Source: Warburgia ugandensis (Eukaryota; Streptophyta; Magnoliopsida; Canellales; Canellaceae). Taken from it: 64,000 bases of DNA. Location: the NCBI GenBank assembly GCA_035236585.1, contig CP141127.1, positions 48,312,001 to 48,376,000 of the forward strand. The letters run 5' to 3'. The notes under the pieces were generated by a model that was not told the DNA's origin, searched no databases, and was given only the letters and a program-made list of their open reading frames with translations. The position numbers and the translations under genes are program-made. Below are positions 46,973 to 59,783 of this stretch, piece after piece (within the stretch, counting starts at the first letter, position 1; each line of letters starts with the position of its first letter).

Positions 46973-48560
46973 TTTGATATACTTAGAAATATGACATGTA
47001 GTATCCATATATTTAGTAGTTTCTAACCTTAAACTTCCCATAAATATTACTAATTAGGATTTATTTCATATTTTTGCAAGTTTAGGGTACAAATGACAAA
47101 AATGGGATTTCTAGCAATAAAAACCCTAAAAATAGCAAGATTATTGTCCAAGCAATGTCATAGGCCCACATGCAAAATATAGAATCCAGAAGGTCAAAGT
47201 GCAAAATGGGTGTTATTATCATCTTCAATACTATTAGAAACCCCATGCACCACCTCAAACCTTGTCTGTACTAGGAGGGGTGAGAGGGTAGTAGATTTCC
47301 CATGCATGCATGCAAGCTCTCCACCACCTTGGCAATTCACATACAATGGAGTGCAAGTGTAGTTGATATTTTGAATTGAACTATTTAGATAGTAGGGCTT
47401 GCTTGAAAGAGTAGTGTGATTGGACCATCCACTTAATTTTAGAGAGGGGTTGACCCAATGAGCTACACACTTTCATCATGCAAAGTGATGTGTTACATGT
47501 TTTAAGATGAGAGAATTAAGAAAGAAATGTGGAGAAAATAAAGGAGGTGAGGATAGAGGCAATTTATGGGAAATCTATGGCTGACAATCACCCTTACCTT
47601 TTAAGCATTTAAAGACCAAGACCTATCCTTGTTTATGGATATCCTACGCAACCAATGGCAACTAACTCAAACAAGGATGGACCAATGAAAAGTAAGACTA
47701 TAATGAAGACCAGAATAGCATACCATTGGTGGAGATTTTTTCGGTAGGCTGCCCACCATTTTTCAAGGAGCCAAAATGTGTTCTCCTTGGGCTAAATGTG
47801 TTTTTCACTTAAATTCCATTTCATATAAATAAATAAAAAATTGAAGGATGTGAGAGAAATAAGGAGGATACTTACAGTGGATAAGAAAATATGTACAAAA
47901 TCCAAGCCATCCACTCTAAAGCATGATGATCTGATGGATGAAAAGAAAGGAGTTACATATTGGATCCTTTAAGACAAGGAAAATATCAAGCTATCTTAAC
48001 TACTTAAGCTAGGTTGAAAAGTAATCCAAGAGTGAGGAATGAAGCAAAGAAAGAGCCATGCAACTCTAGCACCACCCCACTTTCCATGCAAAGATTTCAA
48101 AGAATTTATAAGGAAAGGAAGTGGGAGGTGTCCTTTATAATAAAAATACATGGGATTTCTAGAACAAAGTTGGTAGGAAACTTCCTAAGACATGCCAGCA
48201 CAAGATATATATCTTATCATCTCCACCATCTAAGGAAGAAAGGCCCTCATCCAACCCTTCATCCATGCAAGATAAGGATTTTATCTTATCTCTTATCCTT
48301 CCTTTCATTCTCATGTCTTTTTCCTTCCTCTCTTATCCTTCCTTCCTTTCTCCTATCTCTTCCCTTCTTGCTATCCCATCTTCCCACGTTATCTTTATAT
48401 ACATTACAAGTCTAGATGCCCTTCTAATTCTATGCAGCTACCTTCCTTCCATGAGTTACATGCCTCCCCTTTCCATTCTTATGTACTTCCCTTTCATCTC
48501 AACCATCCCTTCTCCAATGATCTAAACCCTTCACCTCTTAGGGATCCCACTCCAAAAACC

Positions 48561-48568
48561 TATAAATA
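48561..48568 (+). promoter_or_regulatory. TATA box of probable LTR B
   Basis: TATAAATA followed by 'gaggtgaggagaagagg'. Position roughly 1.6 kb into the LTR, as in Athila-A. Confidence 0.5.
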
Positions 48569-48923
48569 GAGGTGAGGAGAAGAGGATAACCATCTCTAGA
48601 ATATAGAGTCAAATTCAAGAGAAACAAAGAGGGAGCTATCACTCTCACCATATCTCCTTAGAAGCAAAACGTCTAGTTCTTCAAGGGTAGATGTAAAAGT
48701 TCATCCATTCTTTTGAACCATCCATTCCTTTACATCAAAGCATCATGTGTGAGCTGGAAAGGAGAGGAATCTCTAGGTAAGTTCCACACCTCACATCTCC
48801 TTAAGTATGAGCTTGGTGATCCAAATCCAAGGAACAACCATCTCCATCTTTTTACTTTAATTTTTCTTCTCTTCCATACTAAGGTGGGACACCCAAGGCC
48901 AATGGGTACATGTCACTTTGGTC

Positions 48924-49059
<136 letters not shown>

Positions 49060-49739
49060 TTTACTTCATAGGTTGACCCCCTACTTAGAGTATTCGACAT
49101 CATGGATCCTATTCCTTGCCCTCTCTCCTAAGAAGGCCGCCTCTTCTTGGAGTTTCTATCCAAGGAGAAGCATAAACTTCTTTTTGCACTCCCCCTTCTT
49201 CTTTCCTTTCTAATGGTTGGGTTTCTTTTTTAGGAGAAATGCTAGGCACCCCCTTCTTTGGTAGCCTTAGTATTTTTTTCCTAAGGGATTTATTGGGTAT
49301 GGTTGTGAAATATAATGGGAGCGTGGCTTGGTAGGAGACTACCCTCTTTGCTTGTTGGCTACACTTGAAGTGCTAAAACAAGTAAATGGAGTCACATAGA
49401 TGATAACAGTTTGGATGTGAACAAGCTGCTATTGAGTGGCACAACAAGAGGGCCCTATAGTGGAATTGAAGCATGGTTGAAGAAGTTCTACTTTCTTTTC
49501 TTTTATAGCTTGTTTGTTAAATTCATTGTAACGTTCCATTAATGAAACAGTTTCTTTTTATTCATAGTTTGCTTTAACTCTAATTCCTTATTTTGTTTCC
49601 TTAAATGATTGGCTAGGTTAAAGTATAAAGGCTTAAATGTTAATTAAAAATCATGTAAGATTCTCTATGGTATCGACCCGTATTTGCCTTATCTATTCTA
49701 CAATAGATCCATGCACTTGCGGTATAAACTAAAATTACA

Positions 49740-50453
49740 CTATTTGTCACCTACATAGTTGAATTCTTCTTCAAACTTCCATCTCGTCTTTCTATAAGTT
49801 GGTGATGTAGTTCCATACTTATGTTCCTTCATGTATAAGATACAGTCATTAGGACAAGCTCGTATCTCCTCATACTTTAAATCTAGTGGTACCAAGGTTT
49901 TCTTTGCCTCCCATGTGGAACTCACTAATTTGTTCTCCTTCAATAGCATTTTACCCACCACTTTCAATACTTCTGTAAAACTTTGATCTAAAAACCGAAT
50001 CTCAATTTCAAATTGTAAAGTTGCAAACAAATTAGTATAATCTATACACCCAACATACAATGGCTCATCCCCTTCCTCCATTCTAGCCTGTAATTATTCA
50101 AGGTCATCTTGGAAGTCATTGTATGCATTTTAAAACATTGGTACAGCTATACTATCTATGACACTTCCTAGAGTGTCTTCATAATTATGTCTTCTTGCCC
50201 TTATAGATGGCCCTTGAGGAAGTTCTTCTCCATGTTAAATCTAAGTGCTATAGCATTCATCAACTCCATTAAAACACAAATGTTCTCTCAATTTTTCGAT
50301 AGTTACCCTTTTTAGGTTTCCACATCATGAGTATCGACTACAAATGCGATTAGAATCACTCCTTGCCTTAAGTGCGAACTCTATGAATTTTTCTACTCCC
50401 TCCTCATACTCTCTTGATGTTCTTGCCATGATCATCCAAGCACATTTGTCCAT
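49740..50453 (-). pseudogene. CACTA (En/Spm) transposase N-terminal region: transposase-associated domain and tnp2 start
   Basis: The minus strand from the ATG at 50453 reads MDKCAWMIMARTSREYEEGV and EKFIEFAL, matching the plant transposase-associated domain (family pattern 'MDKSWM...R.S.EY..GV..FI.FA'). The domain's Cys-rich part follows (RICSRYS, a stop, CGNLKR). A KLREHLCFNGVDECY-like stretch comes next, then the open block 50081-49740 with a tnp2 signature: FTEVLKVVGKML, STWEAKKTL and IRACPNDCILYMKEH (family form 'EAKK.L...GL.Y.KIHACPNDCILY.KE'). It is cut at 49740 by the Athila-B LTR. The remaining tnp2 core is absent. Confidence 0.82.
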
Positions 50454-50887
50454 TTTTTCAAACAATCAAAGCTCTACTATATGCCAAGACTTTTCAGGCA
50501 TGAAAAGATTAGTGAGCTCGATTTAGCATCATATTAAATGCTAGGTGTGAAAATGACAAAATGTTGAAAAAAACTAAATTAGTAGAGATTTTCCAATTAG
50601 TAGAAAAGATATAGATACAATTAAGCATGAAATATCCATACCAATGCTCCATAATCATGTAAATTTATAAAACATGATATAAAGTAAGAAAGATCCTTAT
50701 AAGCACTCTTATCAATCAATATCAACCAAGAATATATACATATAAGTAATTCCTATTCAACCGAGGTGTTTTAGTTGAAGCTATCTAGAGCAAAAATACA
50801 TCAAGATGAGGTTCAAGTTGTTTACATAGTCTGATATGCAACTATATAGATGAAGACAGAAAATTGTAGAATTTCATACACAACACA
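50454..50887 (-). other. CACTA 5' untranslated region, no further gene seen
   Basis: AT-rich DNA between the transposase start and the subterminal repeats. I see no ORF or motif in it. Confidence 0.5.
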
Positions 50888-51208
50888 ATTTTTAAAGATA
50901 ATTTGAAGAAACCATCTTTAAAAGTCTAGTTTTTAAAGATAGTTTGAGGAAATCATCTTTAATAGTCAGACTTTTAAAGATGGTTTTGTCAAACCATCTT
51001 TAAATGCTAGACTTTTAAAGATGGTATTTTTAAACCATCTTCTAAAAATTTTCCCTCAAAAGTAAAGAAGATGATTAGAGTATAGTCATCTTCTTAAGTA
51101 TAATTTTTAAAGATGGTTCAATGAACCATCTTAGATTATTTTTATGAATACAGTTTACTAAAAATTGTCTTTTTTATGTCATCTTTAAAAGCCCCAATTT
51201 TAATAGTG
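50888..51208 (-). repeat. CACTA 5' subterminal repeats and terminal inverted repeat
   Basis: The end at 51208 reads CACTATTAAAATTGGGGC on the minus strand, a slightly changed CACTA(CAAGAAAA)-type terminus. Inside it lie at least six copies of AAAGATGG or its complement within 320 bp, several arranged as back-to-back hairpins such as AAAGATGG-ttttgtcaaa-CCATCTTT. Such arrays bind the element's own protein in En/Spm. The three bases outside the end are GTC (51209-51211), a candidate 3-bp target duplication. Confidence 0.8.
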
Positions 51209-51211
51209 GTC

Positions 51212-54200
51212 AAAGTGAAGTCTCAAGTGTTAGAGTCAAGATTTTATAGAGTTGAAGGGTTTGGTATTGATAAATTGGGAAGTGTTGTTGATAATGCTTA
51301 GTGGTTAATGTGGTTTCGAGATTAAGGATCTTTGTTCTAGACCTATAGGATTACATGAAAAATTTACTTCAGGATAAAAGTCAAACCTTTTTCCCTTGAT
51401 TTAGTTGAGGGCTCTAAAATGGATAGGATGGACCAAGTGGATGGTGGTGAATTTGAGGTTATGAGGGTGAAATCCAAAGGAGCTATTTCAAGGTAAATGA
51501 TTTGAAATCAACTAGGCTTGTTCTTGAGAGATAGAGTTTTGACACATTGCTTAATATGCCATGCTAGGGTTCATCAAAAAGGGGAAGCAGTACAAAATTT
51601 GGTGGAAAGGTTTGATAGGAAGGGAAGCATGCAATGATGGTATCACTGATGTGATATTTCATGATCTAACAACTAGAGGTAACATGTCACGTCATATCAC
51701 GGTATAGATAATAACAAGTGCCTTCATCAGGATCATTTTGTCTATCTATGAAAAATCATAAGTTGCTCAAATATTTTGGTGGGAAGCAAGGATATGAATG
51801 TAAGCTTTGATGATGGTGGCAAGCATTTCAATATACTAAGGTGGATTTTTTATAGTATATGGGATGGGTCTTATAAGATGGAATGAGACGACAAGGTCAC
51901 TGACATCAATGCAATCTAAGGAAGGTCACAAATGTGTGTTTTCATGAAAAGACAACCTTTTTCCTTATGCCCAAAGGCATCAATATAAATGTAAAAGGCT
52001 ATAAGCTTAGGCTCCATAGCAGAAGAGGTGGGGATAAGATTTGGGGATTTAGAGGGCTAAACATATGGGGATAAGGCTTTAATACAAGCTTGGATGAGAT
52101 CTTTAGGTGGTTCAATGTTATTCATGGACTTCTTATAGGTATATTGGGAGATGCTTGTAGAGGAAAAAATAGTCAATAATTCCTTCTCTAGAATTCCTTC
52201 CACCAACAACTTCCATAAGTCAGCCCTTAAGTTCCACAATGTTTAGCATAATGACCATTCATCTTGTGGTATGTCTAAACTTACTTGGATCAGTTTCATC
52301 TTGGTATTCAACTTCTTTGGACCTTGTGAGGGTGGCATACAGCTACTTTGTAGGTGGTATAGGGTTACTTTGACAATACATGTGCACACTTCTTTAACAA
52401 CAGGTAGGAGAGTTGAAAGAAGTTTTCTAAAGGTGGCTTCTCGACCTAAGCTTAGGATTCATTAGCTAATGAAATATTGATAACACCTTCCTCATATATG
52501 CGTCATCATTGCATGACACTTTTCTTTTTCATGACCTTCTTGTATATGATAAGAATAGTATATAAGAAATGGCATGTAGCCTAGTTAAACATGCATGGAA
52601 ATCTTCAAGATGGTAAAAAAGAAGGGTTCATCTCAAAACTCTCTAGTGTAATCTTAGACCAATTATTCTAGTGGTTTATCCATGATCACTGGAGCATGAG
52701 TCATGTAAGGGGTTGGTATAAAGCTTAAGATCTTTTCCAAGATTTCATTCATGGGAAAGTTTTCTCGCAATAGGCTAGCAATGTGGAGATGAAAAGCCCA
52801 ACATTTATTAATGTCACACCTAAACATCCCATTATATAACAAAATGTTCTTCCTTAAGCAATCATTTTTCCAATCTTTTCTAGACCAAATTGTTCTTCTC
52901 CTAGAATCTTCTGATTAGACACTCCTTAGACACTCTTTTGGACAAATGATTTAGAGAGGCAACACCATGTTATCTTATGGCCACAATATTGGTGGTGGTC
53001 ACAATTCTAGACTACGAGGTGATCTTTTAGATATGGTAAGTATTTCCTCATGATTGCCCCTATATTGAGCTTTATCATTGACCACTTGGCAAAGGCTTCA
53101 CTAATATACCTCATGTATGGTGGATTGATAGTCACTTAACTACGATCTATCAATTGTACATGGCTACTTAATTCCTTTTTGAAACAATCATAAGTGCAAG
53201 GGTCGAACCTTTCATGTACCTTTGGAGTACCATGTATTATAAGTAGGGGCCTAATTTAGTGAGAACCAAGCTTAAGTGACAAGGGTATGCAATATATGAA
53301 TCCCATAAATATGCAATACATGAGTAAAGTGGGTGAAGGGAAATGCATGGCTCATGAAACATGAAAGAAACTAGATTTATAATCTATGCTAATCACTAGA
53401 ATTAAAATGTAAAGTAGAATGACTAGTCTATTTGGAAAACATGGAATAGTAATGGCCATCTAAATATGAAGCTTGGAATATAAATAATGACAAATTTTGG
53501 AAACATGTTCTAGCCTATGACATAGAACAAGCATATGATAGGCACCAATTGTACACAAGCAAAGAACAAAATGATAAATAAATTAAAAGATACACAAAGT
53601 AACAAAAATGCATATTGTAAACGAACTCGAAGTATGAATGAATCAAACATGGAATGAATCAAGAAATGTTTAGGAACATGAGAATACCTTGTTAGAAATT
53701 AACCTAGAATTAAGTGCAAGAGACATTAGAAACACGAAACTAATTAAGAAATCAAATAAAATAAATGATAGAATTTGAAACTAAAGCATGATGATTGGAA
53801 TGGTAACATGCATGGGAATTGAAATATATATTTTAACTACCCTGAATAATAGAGTAGGATGAGGTGAGAGAGAAAGAGATTTTGTTGGCTCAAAAGAAGA
53901 TGTTTGGTATTAAATATGATGGAAACATATTCTTTATTCCTTGAACTTGTCAAAGAAAAATTAAGTGTACAAAAAACTTGTAAAAATCAAGTTGTCTTCT
54001 AATTTGGGAAAAGTCATCACATACATCATGAAAGACTTTCCTTTTAGAAGTACTTTGACTTAAAGTGTGTCCTTCAAAATAAAGACAATGGGAAAGGATC
54101 TTTCTTAGGTGCCCCACCCTTAAGAAATATAAATTCAAGTAAATTGAGGAAATTTGTAGGAAGTTCTAGGGATCTATCTAGTAATCCAAGATTTCTCATC

Positions 54201-55365
54201 CTTGAACATCAAAATTCATGAAAACAAACCCACATAGATAGAACCGTAGAAACCAAATTTCTTCATGAGGATACTTAGGGGTTCATCCTAGTGTTAAATA
54301 AAGAGAGTGAGAGATATTAAAATTAAGTGAAAAGAAATTAAGGAAACTAGTTCATTAAAAAACTAATATTTAGAAAACTCTCTCCTAAGATTCTTTCTCA
54401 TTCAAAAGGGGGATTAGAGATTCCACTAATCTTCTAAACTTTGAAAGAAAGAGAGCAACCTTGTGCCCAATTTAGAAAATGAAATGAAAATTCAATTAGA
54501 AAACCTCTATAGAAGTTCCATTAAAAGGGGGTTTTAATTAGAAATCCTATTCAATTTTTTGAATGAAAGAAAGAGAATAGAAAATATAATGAAAGGGGGT
54601 TTCCTTTTTAGCCATTATACCTTATGGAATTCAATTCTTGTGTTTAATGTAGCTTAAAGATTAGGATTCTTGCATGGAGAACCTTTAGAAATTTTACTAG
54701 AGTTTCCCCCCAAACTAAGATTGTGATCCTAAATCTATATGCAAGAGAAACCCTAAATCTATCTAAGAAAAAGAGAGAATGGACGCAAAAAAGGAAAATG
54801 AAATCGACATGAAATGGGATTTTTTCTAATTTTCCATTGATGAAAATGAGGTAAGAGACCACTTATAGAAATTGGGGGTGGCATAAATGGTAATTCTAAG
54901 CACATACAAGGGTAATTTAGAAAAATTGATTTTTAGGCTTTTGCAATTGAAGGTTTATGATTGTAAAGTCTAGAGGGCCTAGACTTTATGATTGTGGAGT
55001 GGGCTTTCATGGTCACTAAGAAAAAACTTTCCACATCACAATTGCAAACTTTTTAGCATATTGAGTTTATAATGCTGAAGCATAGATGTCCTATTTTCAC
55101 AAACATCCAAAAGAAAGCAATTTAAGTACCAGACTTGGCATAAAATGGAGGGATGAGATCATTTCTAGGTGGCCCTTTATGATTATAAAGTGCCACATCA
55201 TAATTTTAAAGTTGAAAATTACAATTGTGAAGGTGGATGTATTTTTTAGAACTTGTTTTTCTTTTTTTGTCATTTAGTTAAATTTTTTATGTTTTAGGCC
55301 ATTTTGAATCCTTTTTGGGATTTGCTTTTACATAATCATGTGAGATCCATCCATGATGTGAAAGG
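51212..55365. other. Unassigned decayed DNA
   Basis: No ORF over 75 codons and no protein family I can name. From 51212 to about 53200 the base composition is mixed and many short frames remain. About 53200-54900 is A-rich and unstructured. A 'tgcaagggtcgaacc' phrase at about 53192 resembles text found at the ends of some Athila-type LTRs, but that is too weak to annotate. I see no clear repeat partner in the window. Confidence 0.5.
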
Positions 55366-55900
55366 AAAGTGTGAGACCTTGAAAATCATTAAAGTGGTCT
55401 AAAATTTGATGCATACAAGGAGACATATTCAAGAAGCATAAGATCGCTAATAGAGTTATGCTGACCAACATAGAAGGAAGTTGGAGTTTCAGGTAGGAGA
55501 TGGAGTGTTGCTTAGAGTCTCACCCTAGAAAGGACTTATGAGGTTTAGATGAAAAGGAAAACTAAGCCCAAGTTATGTGAGACCATGTGAGATCATTGTC
55601 ATATGTTTCATGTCTCCACATTCCAAAAGTACATTTTGACCCTTATTATGTGTTAGCAACATAGCCATTAGAGTTTCAAAAAGATTTGTTCATATGAAGA
55701 GTAACTAACACAAATTTTTTATTGCAACATGCACACACTATGAAACAAGGAGCTAATCTTAGTCAGGCTTCTATGGTGAAATCATAAGGATGAGGAGGCA
55801 ACATGGGAATGTGAAGAAGATATGAGACATAAGCATCTTCATCTGTAGAGATTTAGTGTACATGAATAAAGGACTAAATTCCTTCAAGATGGGTAGAAAT
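55366..55900 (+). pseudogene. Gypsy pol 3' end (integrase tail), element F
   Basis: Plus-strand reading: SYADQHRRKLEFQVGDGVLL, RVSP, KGLMRF, GKLSPSYVRPCEII (usual 'GKLSPRYIGPFEIL'), then at about 55770-55850 a tail reading as NHKDEEATWECEEDMRHKHL in separate frames. This is the GPY/F module and tail of a Tekay/Del-type pol with stops. It ends near 55890, just before a probable 3' LTR start. Everything upstream in pol is missing or unrecognisable. Confidence 0.75.
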
Positions 55901-56727
55901 GTAATACCTAAATTTCATAATAAATCTCAACTTGGGTTTTGGCATTGAGAAAATTTTAATTGAGACTATTATTATTTATATTTTAATAAGGGTACTATTA
56001 AAAATATAAGTTATTTAAAAATATAAAAGGATTTTCCCAAAGTTCATAAAAGATGAAGCAAAAAGAGTAAGGACTTCTTTATTACACCTCAAGGGGACAC
56101 ATGTGACTTTTTTTATGTGAGAGATGGAATGGACTTTTTAAGTCCCTCTCTTAAAGAGAAAAATAAACCAATCCATTCAAGAGGAGCTGGGATGGTTTTC
56201 CCTAAATGAAGTAGAAAATTAAAAGTAAGAAAATGTCTCCCATTTAATGACAAATTGAAACCTATTCTAATCCTATCTAAATTTGATAGGTGGGATTGTT
56301 TTCTCAAAAAGAAAAATGGAAAGAAGAAAATGTCCTATGATTTTCCTTAATAATACATTGACGTATGGGAATTAAGAAAGAAAAAATCGTGCCTAAAGGC
56401 TACAACATAGGGGAAAGAAAGAGAAATAGGATGGGCTAAACTGATTAATAAACCAAGAAGTACCTATCTCCTAGTGGATCTAAGTATTCTAAGAGTGTTT
56501 TAAATAGGTTCTTTAGATACAAGTTTTAGATGCTTGACCTGGGATGATTATGTATTATATCTAAGTTAGATCTAGGCTTAGGAATTGTGTACATATTTAG
56601 TACTTTAGCATGAGATTCAAAGCCCCTTAGTTTTTCATCAATGGCAAAAATATGGGTTATTAGAAATTTTTTTTGTTTGCTGACTATATATGACTTCACA
56701 CTTAACAATTGGCTATGAGTGACATCA
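55901..56727 (+). mobile_element. Start of 3' LTR of element F, right end undefined
   Basis: 'caagatgggtagaaa' followed by TGTAATACCTAAATTTC is the usual polypurine tract plus LTR start after gypsy pol. The LTR continues rightward for an unknown length. Somewhere before 56728 it must give way to the internal end of the minus-strand element G. I cannot place that junction. Small ORFs here (56113-56307 and 56526-56708 minus) are not recognised. Confidence 0.55.
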
Positions 56728-56745
56728 ACCTAGGCTCTGATACCA
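56728..56745 (-). other. tRNA-iMet primer binding site of minus-strand gypsy element G
   Basis: On the minus strand TGGTATCAGAGCCTAGGT, as in element E (27690), with the same 'ggctatgaat/ggctatgagt' text next to it. The LTR edge TGTAATGAGTC is at 56750 on the plus strand. Confidence 0.8.
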
Positions 56746-56749
56746 AAAT

Positions 56750-56936
56750 TGTAATGAGTCAAGTTTTTAAATGAAAATTTGAATTATTTCAAAATTTTGG
56801 ATCCTTAGTTTGAATTTTTTTTTAAATTAATATTAGTGATTTTTTAGTCATTTCCTGAAAACATTAAGCATCAAAACCATTATTTGATCTTATAAAGAAA
56901 AACATAATCTTAAAGTAGAGTTAACAAAGTAAAACA
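56750..56936 (-). mobile_element. 5' LTR edge of element G, interrupted by LTR C4
   Basis: 187 bp of LTR next to the primer site, resembling the equivalent edge of E (27709 onward, including 'aagcatcaaaacc' against 'aagcatcattaac'). Copy C4 starts at 56937. The rest of this LTR must lie beyond the window end. Confidence 0.65.
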
Positions 56937-57879
56937 TGTAACACCCCTAACTTTTGTAAGGAGATTGTTGAATAAATAATGAAATTGAAAAATTCAAGCA
57001 AAATTAGGCTGGAATATTAGGGTTACTAAAAATGCACTTCTCATAGAAGTTAAATAATGGTTTAAGACATGTATAATTGAAAACATACTCAAGGAACCCT
57101 TCAGAATGACTGTAAGCACGACAAATTTTGAATTCTGATGAAAGATCCTTATTTTTTTTCATTTTTATGAACAAAAGGGTAAAATGATAATTTTACAAAT
57201 AACCAAGACCTAAGACATAAAAATTTGGAATGCAACCATAAATACGAATCCAATGCCACTAAGTACGCTCAATTCTGAGCTCGGGAGAATAAAATCGATT
57301 TTTCTCCGTGAAGGGCAAAATGATCTTTTCACACCTCCATGGGGCCCACAAGGGACCCACAAAGGCATCCAACGGGTAGAAAATAGGTCATCATGAGTCA
57401 AACCACTACCACCTACTAGTGGAGAAGGAGGTTGTCATGGGAATCCTAAGATAATTTAATAATCAAAAGAAATCAAGATGATAATTTGTAATGCCCGAGC
57501 AATTTACACTATTTTTAACAAAAATTGAACGTTCTATAGGAAATAAACTATGTTGAATGTTTGATTTTATTTAAAATATTAAATGAATGAATTTGTGAGG
57601 AAACTTCATACCATTAGATTCTACTCGAAAAATGGAATCCAACGCCTCAAAAATCACCCAAAACGGAGTTCGTATGAGGAAGTTACAGCCGTTTAAAGAT
57701 AGGGGTATTTCTGAAAATAAAACAGAAAGGACGAAAAACGTAGGGGGGCGTTTTGATAATGGCACCCCCTGTCGTCTTCAACCTCTAGACCCCTCTAGAA
57801 ACCAGTTTTTCATGATTTTTCTAGAAAACCCCAGGGGAAAGGGCGGCACCACCATTGAGGGGCACCGCCTTCTCCCCTC

Positions 57880-57887
57880 TATAAAAA
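57880..57887 (+). promoter_or_regulatory. TATA box of solo LTR D2
   Basis: TATAAAAA at 393 bp from the LTR start, followed by a C-rich leader, matching D1 at 9857. Confidence 0.55.
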
Positions 57888-59766
57888 CCCCATCTCCCCC
57901 TCTCCAAAAACGTGGTTTCCAGTCATTGGGGCTGGGGTTTCCTTCTAGAAACGGAAACCCAGTTCCCTGCAAATTTTGGCAACGACCAGGCCCTAGTCGG
58001 ACCGGCCATTCTTCCATTCCCCTCTCTCCTCTTGTTCCGGTCTGACATTGGGGTTTTCCCCTTCGTGGGTTTAGACAAACACAGAGTTCCGGCAAGATGG
58101 GGTTTCAGACAGAAATGGGGTTCCACCACCGGCAATGGGCATCCCCAAGCTACCCAGGTAAGCTTGTTCTTCTCTCTCTCTCTTGGTTCTTCCCCTTTCA
58201 GGCTAGATCCAGGCTGGATCTAGTGTTCTTAGACGTTTTCTAGTCGGATTTCCTGGCCAGAAAACGTCCCAAAACGGCTCAGACAGCCCTGCATGAGCTA
58301 GGCATCCCAAGGACGCCAAGCACCATGTGCACCTGGGACAGGGTCCCAGGGATGGGCTCCGGGCAACGACAGCGTGTACATTGTCCCAGGAGCGGCCCTC
58401 GGGTGCACGCGTGACATAGGGCATGGGTCCTGGCTCGACCAGGGTGCATGGGGTGCCCTTGGAGCTGAGACGCGCCATGATACAAGGTGCGCCCGTGCAA
58501 TGATGCGCGTCATAGCGCGTCACCTGAGTATGCATATGCGCATGCAAAAACGCGATTCCTGACACGACCTTTAGGCACACACGCACGTGAGGGAACTGGG
58601 ACACATGGACCCAACAAGACTTTAAAGCTAAAATTAAAGGACAATTTACAAAGTTAGCTATGGAATAGTAGGTCCACATCAGAGGATCCAGCATGACAAT
58701 AAATTAGGCAAGAACCAGGGACCCAATGGGCAGGGCTAGCGGTCTAATGTCTAAATAGACTAAAATTAATTAGGACTCCTTGTATCCATTTATACCCAAG
58801 AGTTTATAAATGAGGCTCAGGGACGGGTTGAGTACTAAAGGACGCAACTCCAGGAGACTTTGAGGTAGGTGCTCTATCACTACTACATTCTTTTAAAATA
58901 ATTATTATTGTTTTGAGAACACATATTTAAGTATATGACTTGTTTAGCATGACTTAGTTTAGCATGCATGTGATAAATGCTTTATGCATAGACATGTTTT
59001 GTAAATAATTGCATATGCATTATGCATAGATATGTTTGGCAAACTATTGCATACATTGCATGATTTATGAGCATTAAGTTCTTGCAAAAATTGCATGTCC
59101 TTGAGGGTTGCCAAAAGACACTGGAGTACCGAGGGCCAGGCAGTTGTGAGGGACCCAAAGAGGACAGGTTTTGAAAAAGAGATTTTTTGCTTGTTTGATC
59201 TTATGTGATTTGGGCTAGCAAGCTCGTGGGTGCTATGCCGAGGGGTTTGGGTTGGCCACCTAGCCTCTACCACTATTAGGTGGATGGGTGCCATGCCCAA
59301 AAAGAGGCAATGTCCTTACGTCGACTGCATGTGGTACAGGGGGCTACTACTAGTGTCACGGCACTGGGTCATCGGGTCATAGGCCCTGTGGAGGCTATGA
59401 CCGAGTGTCCTCAGGTACCCGGGGACCACACGGCAAGGAGGTCGTGGGCATAGTTGGACCCTATGGTTTTGTGGACTTATTTGCATTACATATGGCATGA
59501 TATGAGGTTGGTCGACCATACCATACTAGATATCCATGAGTTGGATTCAATGAAACATCTTATGCATATCATAATGTTATGATATATATGTATATGATAC
59601 TTTCAATATTTGGATTATGTGATCCTTTAAGTCGTTAGTATTTCAATTTGATAATGGATTTTAATATCGATATTGAACATGATTATTCGAACATGCAAAT
59701 GTTTTTATGAGCACATGACTTTTAACATAGCATGCATTGCAAACCTAGTAGTGATAGACTCCTACT

Positions 59767-59783
59767 GAGTATAGTATATACTC
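59767..59783 (+). other. Conserved hairpin in D2
   Basis: GAGTATA-gta-TATACTC, a perfect 7-bp inverted repeat at the same place as in D1 (11669). Confidence 0.5.

Noticed and set aside
52271-52465. Possible hAT dimerisation motif (VERSFLKVASRPKLR)
   Set aside because: Only a few residues match the CERSFSKLK pattern, with no further conserved motifs up- or downstream.
57632-58694. Overlapping ORFs of 100-163 codons on both strands
   Set aside because: They lie in the GC-rich leader of solo LTR D2, where stop codons are rare in all frames. They overlap in opposite strands, resemble no family, and the equivalent D1 region does not keep the same frames.
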